A stretch of 64,000 bases of DNA from Lepturacanthus savala (taxonomy: Eukaryota > Chordata > Actinopteri > Scombriformes > Trichiuridae). The stretch covers positions 20,791,690 through 20,855,689 of the forward strand of contig CM060463.1 of the NCBI GenBank assembly GCA_030544235.1, written 5' to 3'. This document shows positions 14,601-24,894 of this stretch, piece after piece (the stretch's first letter is position 1; each line of letters begins with the position of its first letter). The notes below the pieces were generated by a model that was given only the letters and a program-made list of their open reading frames with translations, did not search any database and was not told the origin of the DNA. The position numbers were made by a program, and so were the translations under genes.

Positions 14601-17600
14601 ACAACTGATTTACTGGTAGCAACGGAGCCAGGTCTTTTACTTAATACAAGTTTAAACATCAAAGAAATCAATAACAACTAAAAGTCCCATCCATTGATTA
14701 ATCTGTTGATCAATCGATTAATTCATTTAGTTGTTTGGTTCATAAAATAGTATAAAAATGTCTTTTTTAGACTAAATAAACCAGAAAGAAAATAATCAGA
14801 TTTGAAAAGCTGGAACCAGAGAAGTTTTACATTTTTAAAAATCACTCAAATCGATTATCATAATATTTTGAGATTAATGTCATAGTTGGCAACTAATCAA
14901 TTAACCAACTAATTGTTGCAGCTCTAAAGTCAGTCAGTCAGTCATTTTCTATACCTGCTTATTCCTCATTAGGGTCACAGGGGTCTCCTGGAGCCTATCC
15001 CAGCACGTTACGGTGAGAGGCAGGGATACACCCCAGATGGTCGCCAGCCAATCGTGGGGCACACACACCATTCACTCACACACTCACACCTACGGGCAAT
15101 TTAGAGTCACCAATTAACCTCAGCATGTTTTTTGACTGTGGGAGGAAGAAAACCCACGCAGACACGGGGAGAACATGTAAACTCCACACAGAAAGGTCCC
15201 AGACCCAGGACCAAGGAGGTCTTGAACCTGCAACCTTCTTGCTGTGAGGCAACAGCACTAACCCCTGTTCCACCATGTGCACCTCTAAAGTCCTGAATTG
15301 AAAATGTTACTTGTGTAAAGGTATTTAGACAAGTTAACAGAAATAAGAATATATTTCCTTAAAATAATAATAGACAAACACATTCACGTACATTGTCACA
15401 TTTCCAGGCAAATAAAACAGCAAAGTATTTATATGAGACTCTTTAGGATTGAGTCAAAGCCTGATCCAAAATACGTTGGATACAACTATCTGAAATAATT
15501 AAATGTGATGACTTTGGAGCAACATTCTAATAATGCTTTTATTATCAATATTCCCTGTAGTATTGGAAAATGTTCCTGTGATATTCATGTGGTACGGAAT
15601 TATTGAGAAGAATTATCTTGAATTTTCTCATTCCATTGGCAGATGATTTTATTTCAAATTAAAAACAAATTTAGATAAAAAGCGAGAATTATAAGATAAA
15701 AAAGACATTAAGATAAAAAAAAATCAAACAACTTCATCTTATTTTATGAAAGCAAGACCTAACTCAAGCACAATTATCTACCAATGGAATAAGATATTTC
15801 AAGAAAAGTCTACCCAATATTGGATTCATTTGACCAAAAACAAGAATTTTTTACTTTGAATTTTTTTGCAGTGCACAGGAACAGGAGGTACCAGCGCTAC
15901 AGTAATTGCATGCTACTTTACCACAGGGAATTTTTCAGCGTATTTAAAAGCGTGTCTCAAATGTTGCAACGTGTCAGGAATTAAACAAAGACAGAATCTA
16001 CAGGAAACTGCTGCCAACATATTGTAGCTCAGCTGTGACACAGCCAAAAAAACAAAGTGTTCCTCCAAAGTGTCAAACTCTGATCCAATTTGACAGCTGC
16101 TGTAGCTTTATGGCAAGTCATTTTAACATTTAAAAGTCAGTCTGGATATGTGTTGCAGATCTCCATAATTCAGTTTTTCCTAAAGTCAAAACGAACGTTT
16201 GAGATTATCCAATTCTTCCTATCCACAATTGTCATTTCAGATATCCAAAAGTACAGTCTTCCTGGGACAAATGACATCACTTTTGTCATATATGTGTATG
16301 GGGTTTGTCATTACAGATATCAACAATTCACTTCCAGATATCCACTATGTCATTTACAGATATCTGTTACTTAATTATGAATAGTAGTAATTCCAGTTTG
16401 AGATATCTACACTTTGAGTCTTACTAGTCATAATTCCAGTTCAAGATATCTTTAATTCACCACAATTAAAAATATCTGCATGTTCCTTTTTCAGATATCA
16501 TTAAATTAAGTTTCAACTAGGTGAAATGATGTTGTAGATATCTATATCTGGAATAATGACTAGTAATTGAAATAGATATCTTGAACTGAATTTTGATTAG
16601 AGATATCTGAAATGGGAGATATCTGTAACGTTTGTTCCGCCTTGTCAGAATATAATTACACATATCTTCAGTTACAGTTTTGATTGGGCAAAGTGACACT
16701 GCTGAAATGACCCCACTTTTAGAGAACAAAGAAATAATCTATTGATTAATGAAAAGATTAATGAATTAGTTCTTTGGTTCATTAAATTGTGTAAAATGTA
16801 AATTGTTGCTTCTCAAAGCTGAAGATTCAACCTAAAATGTATCTTTTTTGTCCAGACCAACAGTCCACAACCCAAAGATCATCAGTTTTCTATAATAGAA
16901 GACTTAAAAAAAAGAAAATAATCACATTTGAGAAGCTGGAACCAGAAAATTCAGACATTTTCTTAAAAATTACGCAAATTGATTAATCTATTATTCAAAT
17001 AGTGATTAATGTAATAGTTAGAAACTAATGTAGTAATTTTTGCAGCTCTAAAATAGAGACACCGTCATGCATGACCTTTGAGATACCTGTAACTTTCATT
17101 GTCTCTAGTCAAAACGGAATTACAGATGTCTGGAATTGTCATTTAAGACATGTGACAATTTAAATGATGTTTCAGTGAGGTCATTGCAGATATCTGTAAT
17201 TCCATTGTGCCTATAGTCAAAACTGAATAACAGATATTCGATATTTGATTAGCCACAATTATGGCAATTATGACAATGTTAATTCCGGATAGTCAAATTC
17301 ACCCATTAAATGTTAATATGTCAGCTCTGAGCCTGACAGACCCTCTCTGCTCTGACCTTTCACCAGGTGCGACGACAAGGCGTTCAAGAAGCTGATGTCT
17401 AATTTCGGGAGCTCGAGGAGCGAGGAGAGCTGCAGCGCCGTGGTGGAGCTGCTGGAGCGGGTGACCAAGCTGCACAAACAGCTGGAGCTGAAGGAGAGCC
17501 GGGCGGAGATGGACATGGACCAGGTACAAAACCGCCGCTACTAGGGCGGGATGCTAGACCGTCCTCTGCCCCGCTCCGCTGGGATCTGTTTACACACTCT

Positions 17601-20600
17601 CTGGACAGTTTTCCACCTCACTTTACATCATAAGCCGCTCGTACGGTGTTAAACTAGATTAGAGAGGACTGCTGAAGGCTGTTATTGAAAGCGGAGACCT
17701 TCAAAGGCCAAAAAAAAAGAAAAAAACACAGCTAGTGCGGCGTGACCCGGCAGCTTCCACCTCACCAAACCACCAGCAGAGCCTCCCTCCCTCTCTGTCT
17801 GTCTGGCTGTGTGTGTGTGTGTGTGTGTGTGGATGGGTGTGTTTGCAGCTGTTTCTCAGCGGAGCTGACCACAGAAACACCTCCCCCTCCCTCCTCATCC
17901 CACACAACACCAAGGAATAGCGTAAATTAAAAGCTCTCCCGTTACAGTTGAGGAGTATTTTCACAGCACAGGAAGGCAGGCAGAGGGAGAAGAGAAGCCG
18001 TGATGTAACACGTCCCCGCTCCGAGAAAAAAGCCAAAAACTAAACAAAGTCATGACTGTGAGGCTTTGTTTATGCGCAGGATGTGCAGGGTGAGACCTTT
18101 GTCCTTCGATACCCGGTGACGTAAAGGCACACCGCAGGGATTTCCAGTGTTTTCTGGCAAGCAGGCTGAAAACTCAGTCTAACCTCAACATTTGACACAA
18201 ATTTATACAGGGATATTTATATTCTATTATGCAGGAGACATAAAGTGCAAAAAAAATGGTATGACATATCCAGCTGCTATTATACACTGCAAAAAATGAA
18301 ATCTTAACAAGTGAAAATGTCTTGTTTTGGTACAATTAGTGATACTGAGTACAATTATCTTGAAATATGTTATTCCATTGGCAGATAATTTTACTTCTTT
18401 TGATTTTTTTCTCATGATTTTAGTTGATGTAATGTTATATGAATTTAATGTTTAAAGTTAAACTAAATATCAGTCAATACCACAAACATAGTGTTACAAT
18501 TATAGGTAAATGTCAAATAATGATCTTGTTAAGAAAATAAAGACAATTTCTCTTTTTGGTCACTAAGCTTTTGTACATTTTTTACATATAAAATATGGTG
18601 TTTAATTCTTGGAATGTGAAAATGTGTGAAACTGAAAATGCCTTTACATTGTATTAGAAGAAATGTTAATGTTGTCATTGTATCTCGTATTATGGGCTTT
18701 TTTCTCAAATTCATATTCTGTTAACTATCTATTTGTGATGTAACAATAAGCAAAACCTTTTTAGATGTTTTGATATTTTGCATCAATAACCACTATATTA
18801 CTATATATATGTATATTATAATTTACTAACTGCAAACCATTCTTACAAATACGTTTCTTTCATCACCAAGATTGTCAACATAGCATTTCTTTAAAGGCCA
18901 TTTTCTCAAAATGACCTTTTGACCCTTTGACCATTTATACTATAGTCCAAAGGAGGCTCCTTAACATGAACAGAATTTCACCTAATGGTTCAAAGGACAT
19001 CATAGGCATTTTTGAATACCTAGGGTATTTTAGAATTCATGGGACATTTAAGTGTTAAAAATGAGTAACGTGGAAAATATGCCCATATATGTCGTTTATG
19101 TTATAATTCAATACAACATTTTGACAAATCCCTTTGTAAAAGTCTAATGAATGTGCTTAACAACACAAAACGTAATTAATTATTCTGAAAAATGATTCTG
19201 CTGGATATGCATATTTAATGAGTATTTTAATTTTTACCTAATCTACATATTGGAATTTGTTAATTTATTTTTTTCTCTAATTACTTTCACTATGTTATGT
19301 TTCATTATGATCGGGAAAAAAGAAAAAAAAAAGCCTGGAGTGGTGTCTGAAAGTCACATGACAGTCAGGCGAAAGTTATCAGTCCAGTGTTTTGTTGAGG
19401 TTTTCCAGGCGATTTTTGTTTCCCCCTCAGTGCAACCTGAGCCCAAATGTATGAATTAATCCCCGGAACAGTCATTTTCTTTTCCTTCAACCTGTTCGCA
19501 GTAAAAACCCCAAAAACCCAGGAACAGAAGGGGAAACTATTCAACACTGTTCATGAGGGGGAAAAAACGACTTTGGCACAAGACCGGATCTGTGCTAACT
19601 TTTCTACTAAATTGAATTTAAAAAGACATCCTGCCTGCTAACTACCAGACAAAGCAGCCCACAGAGAGCTGTGCTGCTATCCCTGTGCTGTAGGTTAACT
19701 GGTTGGTGGTTCTGTGTCCTGTAGATCAAAGACTCGCTGGTGCAGGAGCTGCAGCAGAAGGCCGAGGAGACGGAGCTGCTTCAGATGGAGCTGCAGATGT
19801 TGGAGACGGAGAGAGTGCGTCTGTCCCTAGTGGAGGAGAAACTCGTGGACATTCTGCAGCTTCTCCAGCAGCTCAGAGACCTGGTCAGTCACAGCATGGC
19901 TTCAGTTGTGAAGAAAAGGCTCAAACTGAGTTTTTCTGACTGTTCACACATCTTGTGAACAGCAGTCAGACCATCGTGTGAACTCAAACTCCTCCGCTGA
20001 ACCTCAGAATAGTATCATTCTTCGCAGGGTTGGCGGTTAAAATGAAATCCGCCCACTGGAAAGATTTTTCTGCTCAGACATCTGAAAGAAAAACAAAATC
20101 AAAGTGCTCACAGCATCATACAAGGACCAACCTCCTTATAAGGGAATTAACAATTTAATTATTTTCCAATTTAATTATGTTCTGTTTTTTTAGCCTCCTA
20201 TGATAGCCGATTAATCTATCAATTATTGAAATGATTGATTGATTAGTTGTTTGATTGATAAATGGGTGGAACATGTTGATCACTGTTTCCTAAAACTAAA
20301 GATGCAACCTAAAATGTCTTTTTTTGGCCAGATCAACAAACCCAAAGATCATCAGTTTCTTATTAAAAATGACTTAAATCATTTAATTGATTATCAAAAT
20401 AGTTGGCGATTAATGTAATTGTTAACAATTACTCTATTGATCAACTAATGGTTGCAGCTCTCCTCCTTAAGGATGCTGACCAACAGCCCACAGCCCAAAA
20501 ATCACCAGGTTACAATTACAGAAGACTAAAAAAAACAGAAAATAATCAGATTTGAGAAGCTGGAACCAGAGAACTTGGCCATTTTTCTTTTTAAATGTAC

Positions 20601-21280
20601 TCAAATTGATTGTTTATCAAATAGTTGACCATTAATCAACTAATTTTTGCAGCTCTACATTTTTGTCTTAAGTGCTGAAAATTCATGAAATTTACTACCA
20701 CTCTCATTATAGAGTATAATAGTCCACAGCCTGAAGAGCATCAGTGTACTATCAAAATAGTTGGTGATTAATATAATGGTTAATTAATCAATTAATTGTC
20801 TAATCGCTGCAGCTCTATTGAACACATGTGAGAGCTTTGTATGGTCTTATTGCCTCATTAAGAGTTAGTGTTAATTGGTTGATAGCCGTCTGAGAGCAGC
20901 TCTCTCTCCTTTCAGAACGTCTCCCGCAGGTCCCTCGGGAAGATCCTGCTCAGCACTTTGGAGTCTTGCAGTGATCCACAACACGGTGAGTAGAATTCCC
21001 AGGCTCCAAAAAAAAATCAATACAAGCCCTGTGAAATGCCATGATGGAGATTTACGTTTACGAGAGCAGGGAACCGAATCAAATTCCCATCAGGTCTCCT
21101 GTAACGCGATTCCCACGGCGCTCACATCTGTTCCGTCTTTGTGCAGGGAAGGCCCACATCCTGGAGGTGCTCAATGCTCTCTACCACGAACTGGCCGCTT
21201 GCGAGATCCTGTCCAGCGGCGGCCCTCTGGAGCGGACTCCGAGCCAGCAGTCTCTGAACGCTCTTGTCATATCCTGCTAA
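683..21280 (+). CDS. efcc1: EF-hand and coiled-coil domain-containing protein 1, 3' seven coding exons (5' end outside window)
   Basis: Exons 683-1122, 13341-13489, 14426-14561, 17367-17523, 19725-19883, 20916-20985 and 21147-21280 (TAA) join in one frame with AG/GT borders and encode 414 residues. Diagnostic blocks shared with human EFCC1 as I recall it are VGLWKS at the first exon start, EQLFRSVEGQAASDEEE in the third, ETERVRLS.EEKLVD.LQLL in the fifth, GKILLSTL in the sixth, and a C-terminus ending ISC. The first visible exon (146 codons) is a coiled coil rich in Glu, Leu, Lys and Gln, and coiled coil resumes in the fourth and fifth exons. The N-terminal EF-hand part must lie upstream. Function is unsettled; the architecture suggests a calcium-responsive scaffold (inference). 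The second exon, rich in Ser, Gln and Gly, is poorly conserved. Identity is secure; exon borders are by eye. Confidence 0.93.
1467..1797 (-). repeat. tRNA-derived SINE, degraded copy 1
   Basis: Same family as the copies at 14932-15282 and 57334-57690. It reads from an (AGTC)n tail through TTCCTCATTAGGGTCGCAGG to a tRNA-like head at the right end, so it lies on the minus strand. It interrupts a copy of the GCAGCTC element: that element's ACAGTCCATAACCTAAAGATC part ends at about 1466 and its CACCAGTTTACTATTATAG part resumes at 1803. The flanking 8-mers AAAGATCA (1459-1466) and AAAGAACA (1798-1805) look like a slightly diverged target-site duplication. Confidence 0.75.
4799..5045 (+). repeat. 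Dispersed repeat, inverted partner of 37735-37995
   Basis: Blocks in order are TTTCTATGCACAAATAACGC, CATCAATTGACAC, GCCAGCTTGAAAGCTATG, GACCACCTTTGGTTTGATG and CAGCCAATAGCCAGGGCTTT. Each recurs as its reverse complement, in mirror order, at 37735-37995. I cannot name the family; the shared length and absence of coding frame suggest a small non-autonomous DNA element. Confidence 0.7.
6915..7268 (+). repeat. Tc1/mariner-type non-autonomous element, copy 1
   Basis: The left end reads CAGTTCATAAGTTTGGGGTCACC and the right end reads GTGACCCTAAACTTTTGAACGGTAG, imperfect inverted terminal repeats about 25 bp long. The interior is non-coding and matches the interior of 51040-51806 (GAACACTGGAGTGATAG, CTCTATACACCTATGTAGAT). 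TA dinucleotides border the ends. From memory these termini belong to a very common fish Tc1-like miniature element. Confidence 0.8.
7931..8068. repeat. Two (CCTT)n microsatellites separated by about 50 bp
   Basis: About ten CTTC units occupy 7933-7978 with a few substitutions, and about eleven occupy 8021-8068. Between them lies a unique stretch containing GGTCAAGCTGACCTCA. Confidence 0.95.
8140..8660. other. Non-repetitive intronic block, possible conserved non-coding element
   Basis: Inside the 12-kb EFCC1 intron, between microsatellites, this block shows no match to the repeat families elsewhere in the window. It contains homeodomain-type TAAT cores (for example TTGATTAATAACTGTCAG near 8220 and CTATTAATTAGAAATGG near 8600). 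The only open frame, 8288-8566, has no family signature and low-complexity composition, so I do not call it coding. Regulatory function is a guess from composition. Confidence 0.3.
8768..8813. repeat. (TA)n microsatellite
   Basis: Roughly twenty alternating TA units after a TGTGTGTATATATG lead-in. Confidence 0.95.
9779..10170 (+). repeat. Dispersed repeat, direct partner of 38975-39385
   Basis: Shares AGCAGCAATGCAGTCTTC, ACAAGCACTCAG.AAGGAGG, GGTTGCTATTAACTTC and CAGAATGAG.GGGTGGTCTTA, in the same order and orientation, with 38975-39385. The larger context 8811-10350 looks composite: ACTGAAAACAGCTGCTAACTG occurs at both 8830 and 10331. The 109-codon open frame inside (9777-10106) is not conserved in the second copy and is not a gene. 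Confidence 0.75.
10509..10660 (+). repeat. GCAGCTC-family palindromic element, internally deleted
   Basis: Begins GGGCTACAACTAATGAT and ends TTTTGCAGCTCTA, with GGTTCATATAATGGTGTAAAAT and a ...GATTAATGTAATAGTTAG stretch between them. Full-length relatives carry a middle section (CAACAGTCCACAACCCAAAG ... GAGAAGCTGGAACCAGAGA) that is missing here. Confidence 0.75.
11130..11360 (+). repeat. Dispersed repeat with core TTTTCTGCCAGAAAGTGC
   Basis: Core order is GCTTGTTTTCATAATAAT, GAGCC/AAGCCAAAAAGTG, TTTTCTGCCAGAA and GTGCCCTAAATTATAA. The same order occurs at 13640-13930 and 24895-25280, and in reverse complement at 34070-34440. The element is unnamed and non-coding. Confidence 0.65.
11650..11699. 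repeat. (CT)n microsatellite grading into (CTAT)n
   Basis: A run of TCTC repeats from about 11650 passes into CTATCTATCTCTC before 11700. Confidence 0.9.
13640..13930 (+). repeat. Second copy of the TTCTGCCAGAA dispersed repeat
   Basis: Contains GAGCCAAAAAGTGATTTTTC, TGCCAGAAGG, GACCTGCTCTGTGCTCTAAA and a GTGATGACAACTCATAG-like tail, in the same order as at 24895-25280. Confidence 0.65.
14671..14928 (+). repeat. GCAGCTC-family palindromic element
   Basis: Shows GATTAATCTGTTGATC, AGTTGTTTGGTTCATAAAAT, ATAATCAGATTTGAAAAGC, TGGAACCAGAGAAG and the terminal ATTGTTGCAGCTCTAAA. A SINE (14932-15282) is inserted at its right end. Confidence 0.8.
14932..15282 (-). repeat. tRNA-derived SINE, copy 2, with target-site duplication
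   Basis: Nearly full length. The left end is an (AGTC)n tail and TTTTCTATACCTGCTTATTC; the right end is the tRNA-like head read on the minus strand. It is flanked by exact 10-mers CTCTAAAGTC at 14922-14931 and 15283-15292, a target-site duplication that places the insertion in the last bases of a GCAGCTC element. Confidence 0.88.
15490..15880 (+). repeat. Long-inverted-repeat element (CATTCCATTGGCAGAT family), copy 1
   Basis: The left part has TTATCTTGAATTTTCTCATT, CCATTGGCAGATGATTTTAT; the right part has its reverse form, ATTATCTACCAATGGAATAAG and CCCAATATTGGATTCATTTG, ending TTTTTTGCAGTG. The two halves form a long imperfect hairpin. Related copies are at 18288-18420, 22488-22857 and 39826-40055. 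Confidence 0.7.
16140..17285. repeat. Degenerate array of GATATC-centred units
   Basis: At least eleven exact GATATC hexamers plus many one-base variants occur at irregular 15-45 bp spacing, typically inside CAGATATCTGTAATTCC-like units. The array continues on both sides of a GCAGCTC element at about 16731-17050. Unit spacing is too irregular and sequence too varied for a CRISPR array; it looks like an old palindromic repeat or satellite. Confidence 0.7.
16731..17050 (+). repeat. GCAGCTC-family palindromic element inside the GATATC array
   Basis: Near full length: AATTAGTTCTTTGGTTCATT, AAAGCTGAAGATTCAACCTA, CCAGACCAACAGTCCACAAC, CCAAAGATCATCAGTTTTC, GAGAAGCTGGAACCAGAAAA and terminal TTTTTGCAGCTCTA. 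GATATC units flank both sides, so it apparently inserted into the array. Confidence 0.8.
18288..18420 (+). repeat. CATTCCATTGGCAGAT family, half copy
   Basis: Starts CACTGCAAAAAATGAAATCT and runs through TTATTCCATTGGCAGATAAT; only the left arm of the hairpin element is present. Confidence 0.65.
18763..19350 (+). repeat. CAGACACC-terminal element, copy 1
   Basis: Shares TTTTGATATTTTGCATCAAT, GACCATTTATACTA, ATTTTGACAAATCCC, GAATATGCATATTTAATGAG-like blocks and a right end GCCTGGAGTGGTGTCTG with the better copy at 23631-24337. The left terminus is not preserved. Confidence 0.7.
20195..20816 (+). repeat. Cluster of three GCAGCTC-family element remnants
   Basis: Three consecutive segments end in GGTTGCAGCTCT (about 20462), TTTTTGCAGCTCTA (about 20656) and CGCTGCAGCTCTA (about 20816). 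The second and third lack their left parts. The cluster lies about 100 bp upstream of EFCC1 exon 20916-20985. Confidence 0.75.
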
Positions 21281-21880
21281 ACAAGACTGCCTCCTGCTGG
21301 GCCCATGATCCTCCTGCACATCTGTGTGGAAGCAAACAGCTGTTTTACAATAGAGGACACTGGGAGCTCATCAGTGACCAAGAAGCAGGCTGATTGATGT
21401 GTATAGTGTATTATAATGTAGCTTATATACTCATATATATCCACAAGTGGAAACGACTTCTTATTCTTAAGCCTAGAATGTTAATTATTGTAGGAAATTT
21501 CCTCTTTTTTTACATACATGCATTTAAAGAAAATACTTCCTTATACATGTTTTGTAATGTTCGTGTTTTAAGAGCTTTTATTGCACAAAACTCTTTTATG
21601 ATTCAATATGGATGTCTTTTTTAGTATTATTATTATTTTTTTGCCACAACAGAGTTTTGAATGTGAAAATGTAATAAGCTAAACTTTAAAGGGGGCTCAA
21701 AGTAATCTGTGAAATTGATCGACCTCTACTGGTCAACGACTGGAGCTGCCACATCCCTGATAATACAACTTAAAGGAAGGAAGATCAATTTATTGAAATC
21801 ACCAGTATTGTTATGTAAACTGTGTGTGTGTATATGCACATACATATTTCAGCTCTAATATTTATGTATACATACATGTA

Positions 21881-22218
21881 TAGAGAATTAGTCGATTAAT
21901 CAATTATTTGCCAACTATTACATTAATCACCAACTAATTTGATAATCGATTAATCAATTTGAGTGCTTTTTAAGAAGAAAATGTCAAAATTCTCTGGTTC
22001 CAGCTTCTGATTAATGGCCTGAATATTTTTTTGTTTTCTTTAGTCTTTGGGTTGTGAACTGTTGGTCGGGACAAAAAAGACATTCTAGGTTGCATCTTCA
22101 GCTTTGGGAAACAGTGATCGGCGTTTCACCATTATATGAACCAAATAACTAATTGATTAATTGTTTCAATGATCGATAGATTAATTTACTATCAAAAAGT
22201 TGTTAGGTGCAGCTCTAC
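21881..22218 (-). repeat. GCAGCTC-family palindromic element, reverse orientation
   Basis: Reverse-complement order: GAGTGCTTTTTAAGAAGAAA, TTCTCTGGTTCCAGCTTCTG, TTTGGGTTGTGAACTGTTGG, TTGCATCTTCAGCTTTGGG, ATGAACCAAATAACTAATTG and terminal GTGCAGCTCTA. Nearly full length. Confidence 0.8.
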
Positions 22219-22487
22219 TGTCTTAAGGCATTTCAAATATGACAGAAATGTAGCCTACTTTTGACCAAATTTGGAGGTCGCAATTAACATGTACTTTGGA
22301 GCCCTCATTAGGTCTCAGTGTTGTTTAATGATGCCTTAAGGTCCATGTTAAACTGTAATGTTGGGACATAATGTGGAACCATGTTGAATTTGCCAGGTAT
22401 TTGAATTCAGGTGCTCATCTGTCATTGGTAAAAGAGACCAATTGTTTTAAAAAGTCCCTCCAAGTTGTAAAAACTGAAACCAGGTGA

Positions 22488-22857
22488 ACTACAAAAAATA
22501 AAATCTTTCAGGGGGAAATATATTGTATTTAGTACAATTGTCAAATATTGAGTAGACTTATCTTGAATTATCACATTCCATTGGCAGATAATTTTACTCC
22601 ATTCAAGGTTTTCCAAAAACCTTAGATAAAAAAATCTGAATTAAAACATTAAAAATGTCCATAATGTGAGATAAAATTACAAAAATACAGTAAATATAAT
22701 TCTTTTTTTAAAGAAAACTGCAAAATTGACCATAGTAATTTAAATAACCAAAATTATCTGCCAATGGAATATTTAAAAATAATTCCACTCAATATTGGAA
22801 TAATTGTACCCCAAACAAGATATTTTCACTTGTTAAGATTTAATGTTTTTCAGTGTG
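22488..22857 (+). repeat. CATTCCATTGGCAGAT family, best hairpin copy
   Basis: The left end ACTACAAAAAATAAAATCTT and right end AAGATTTAATGTTTTTCAGT are inverted. Inside, ATCACATTCCATTGGCAGAT is mirrored by ATCTGCCAATGGAATATTT, and AGTACAATTGTCAAATATTG by CAATATTGGAATAATTGTAC, so most of the element can fold on itself. Confidence 0.75.
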
Positions 22858-23630
22858 TGAAGTTGTTTCTTCTTGAGCCGGTTCTCATTGTTCTCATCAA
22901 CCTCATTTCCAGTAGCAGCAGCAGCTGTTTTCAGTAAAAAAAAAAAAAAAGAAGAAGAAAACAGCTTTTAAAAATTCCACTGAAGCTACACTACCTGCCC
23001 GGCACCAAACAGACGACTGGTCTAGCAACTCGCTGGTGAACATAGTGAAGCATTTAACTATAGAGCCATATATTCCCCTACAGAGCTGGTAGAAGGAAGG
23101 AGAACAACTTGTGGATGTTTTATCCTTCAAGCTAAGGTTGCTCCACATCTGCTGTCTGTTTAAATAGGCAGCTGTTTGCTGAAATATGTCAAAGTATCAG
23201 TGTTGTGTTTTAAAGGTTGTTTCATTATCCCCAGTCTAATCATATTAAATCACTGCTGTCTCAACTCTGACAAACTAACCTGCCCCAGGTTAACGGTGAC
23301 AATTACAGATAGCAAACATGGACAGTCTTAATACTAGAGTTGACATTCAGGCATTAAATTAATTCAATAACAGTTGGTCATTTATTTTATCAGCTTTATA
23401 GCTTCCGTAATGTACATGAAATGTTTTATATGTGTCTCATACAGGTTGAGTCATGGCCAGTTATTGAATTAGTACTGTGCACTGACTTTATTAAGCAAAG
23501 TTTATTTGCAGATTTCAACACGTGGTGTACAGAAACCGTTGAAAGCTTTAAGAAAACGTGCAAATTAGACAGAATTAAAAATCAGTCATTCCTGCAAATA
23601 AACAATGCAAGTGTAAGAAAAAAATAAGGC

Positions 23631-24337
23631 CAGACACCACTCCAGAATTGTCACTTTTGAATATCATTTTTTGATATTTTGCATCAATAACTACTCTACT
23701 TTCATGAAATATACAAATAAACTGCAAAGTATATATATATATATATTTTACAAATAGCTTTATTTCATCACTTGAGCCCATAGTCAACTACAACTACAGC
23801 CTATGTTTCAATCTTAAAATTTTCTAAAATGGTCTTCTGACCTTCTGACCATTCATGCTAAATCATTTTTCTCAGACTCAGAGTTGCATCAACAGAATGC
23901 TTTCACATGATGCTTCATAGGACTTATATCCAGACTTTTATGGGGGATTTTTTAATACCTAGTATGAATATAGTATATATTTTATTTTAGATTATGTGAA
24001 ATATATGTGCAAAATACGCACATATATGGTGTTTTTGACATAATCAATTAAAATAGCAATATTTTGACACATCCCTCCATGAAAGTCTGATGAAAATGCT
24101 TGTTATCAAAACAAAACACATAAACGCTGTTATAATGGATTTTTGCGAAAAATATCAGAATATGCAAATCAGTGCATATTTAGTGAGCATTTACCTCATT
24201 TGCCTAATTCAACGTATCAATTCATAAAACTTGTAATATAAAACATGTTTATTTCTATGTTTATTTTCATTATGTTAAGTTTTTATTAACATTGTAGCAA
24301 AGGAAAAAATATTCAGTCTATTCTGGAGCGGTGTCTG
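23631..24337. repeat. CAGACACC-terminal non-autonomous DNA element, 707 bp, best copy
   Basis: Terminal inverted repeats are CAGACACCACTCCAGAAT (23631-23648) and ATTCTGGAGCGGTGTCTG (24320-24337), 17 of 18 positions paired. No long coding frame lies inside, and no exact target duplication is visible. Relatives are 18763-19350 and 40505-40722. Confidence 0.8.
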
Positions 24338-24894
24338 CAGCAAACAGAGACATCTTCAGTTTTAAAAGGAGTGAGAGTTTCAGCTTTCTGGGATTTTTTT
24401 TCCAGATGTGTGAAGAATAAAAAGAGAACAATTGTGTCTTAAGTGCACCTGATGACTGCCTCACACGTGTTTTTATTCAAATATAAAATATGAAATGACC
24501 ATTCTGAAACATGAAACCAGTTGGATTATTTGCATTTGCCACTGCTTGTCTTTAAAACAGGGCCTTAAACGCAAAACTGCTCACTGATTGTCAATGAGCT
24601 TCGCCATTAAAGCTGTTACTTGTGCAGTCTGGATTGCTGTGGTTTGAATTTATTTATTACTCATTCACTGATTTACTTTCTTAGTCTGTCTTACTGTCTT
24701 TAGTTTCTTATGTATATCCACAGGGTAACTTATGGAGATATGATTTAACATTTCCGCTATATTCCAGATTTTAAAGTTAACATTGTACATTTATCAGATG
24801 GATCTTTTCCTCTGGTCCTCATGTCTCCGTGATGTGTCCAGTCTGGAGAGTGTGTGTTTTTTCTATCACTATTTCATCTGGTCTGGACCAGAGC

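Noticed and set aside
16140..17285. CRISPR-like array
   Set aside because: Units are degenerate and palindromic with irregular spacing and no conserved spacer length, in a vertebrate genome.
17701..18036. 111-codon minus-strand frame
   Set aside because: Built on a (CA)n tract and a poly-A run with no conserved text.
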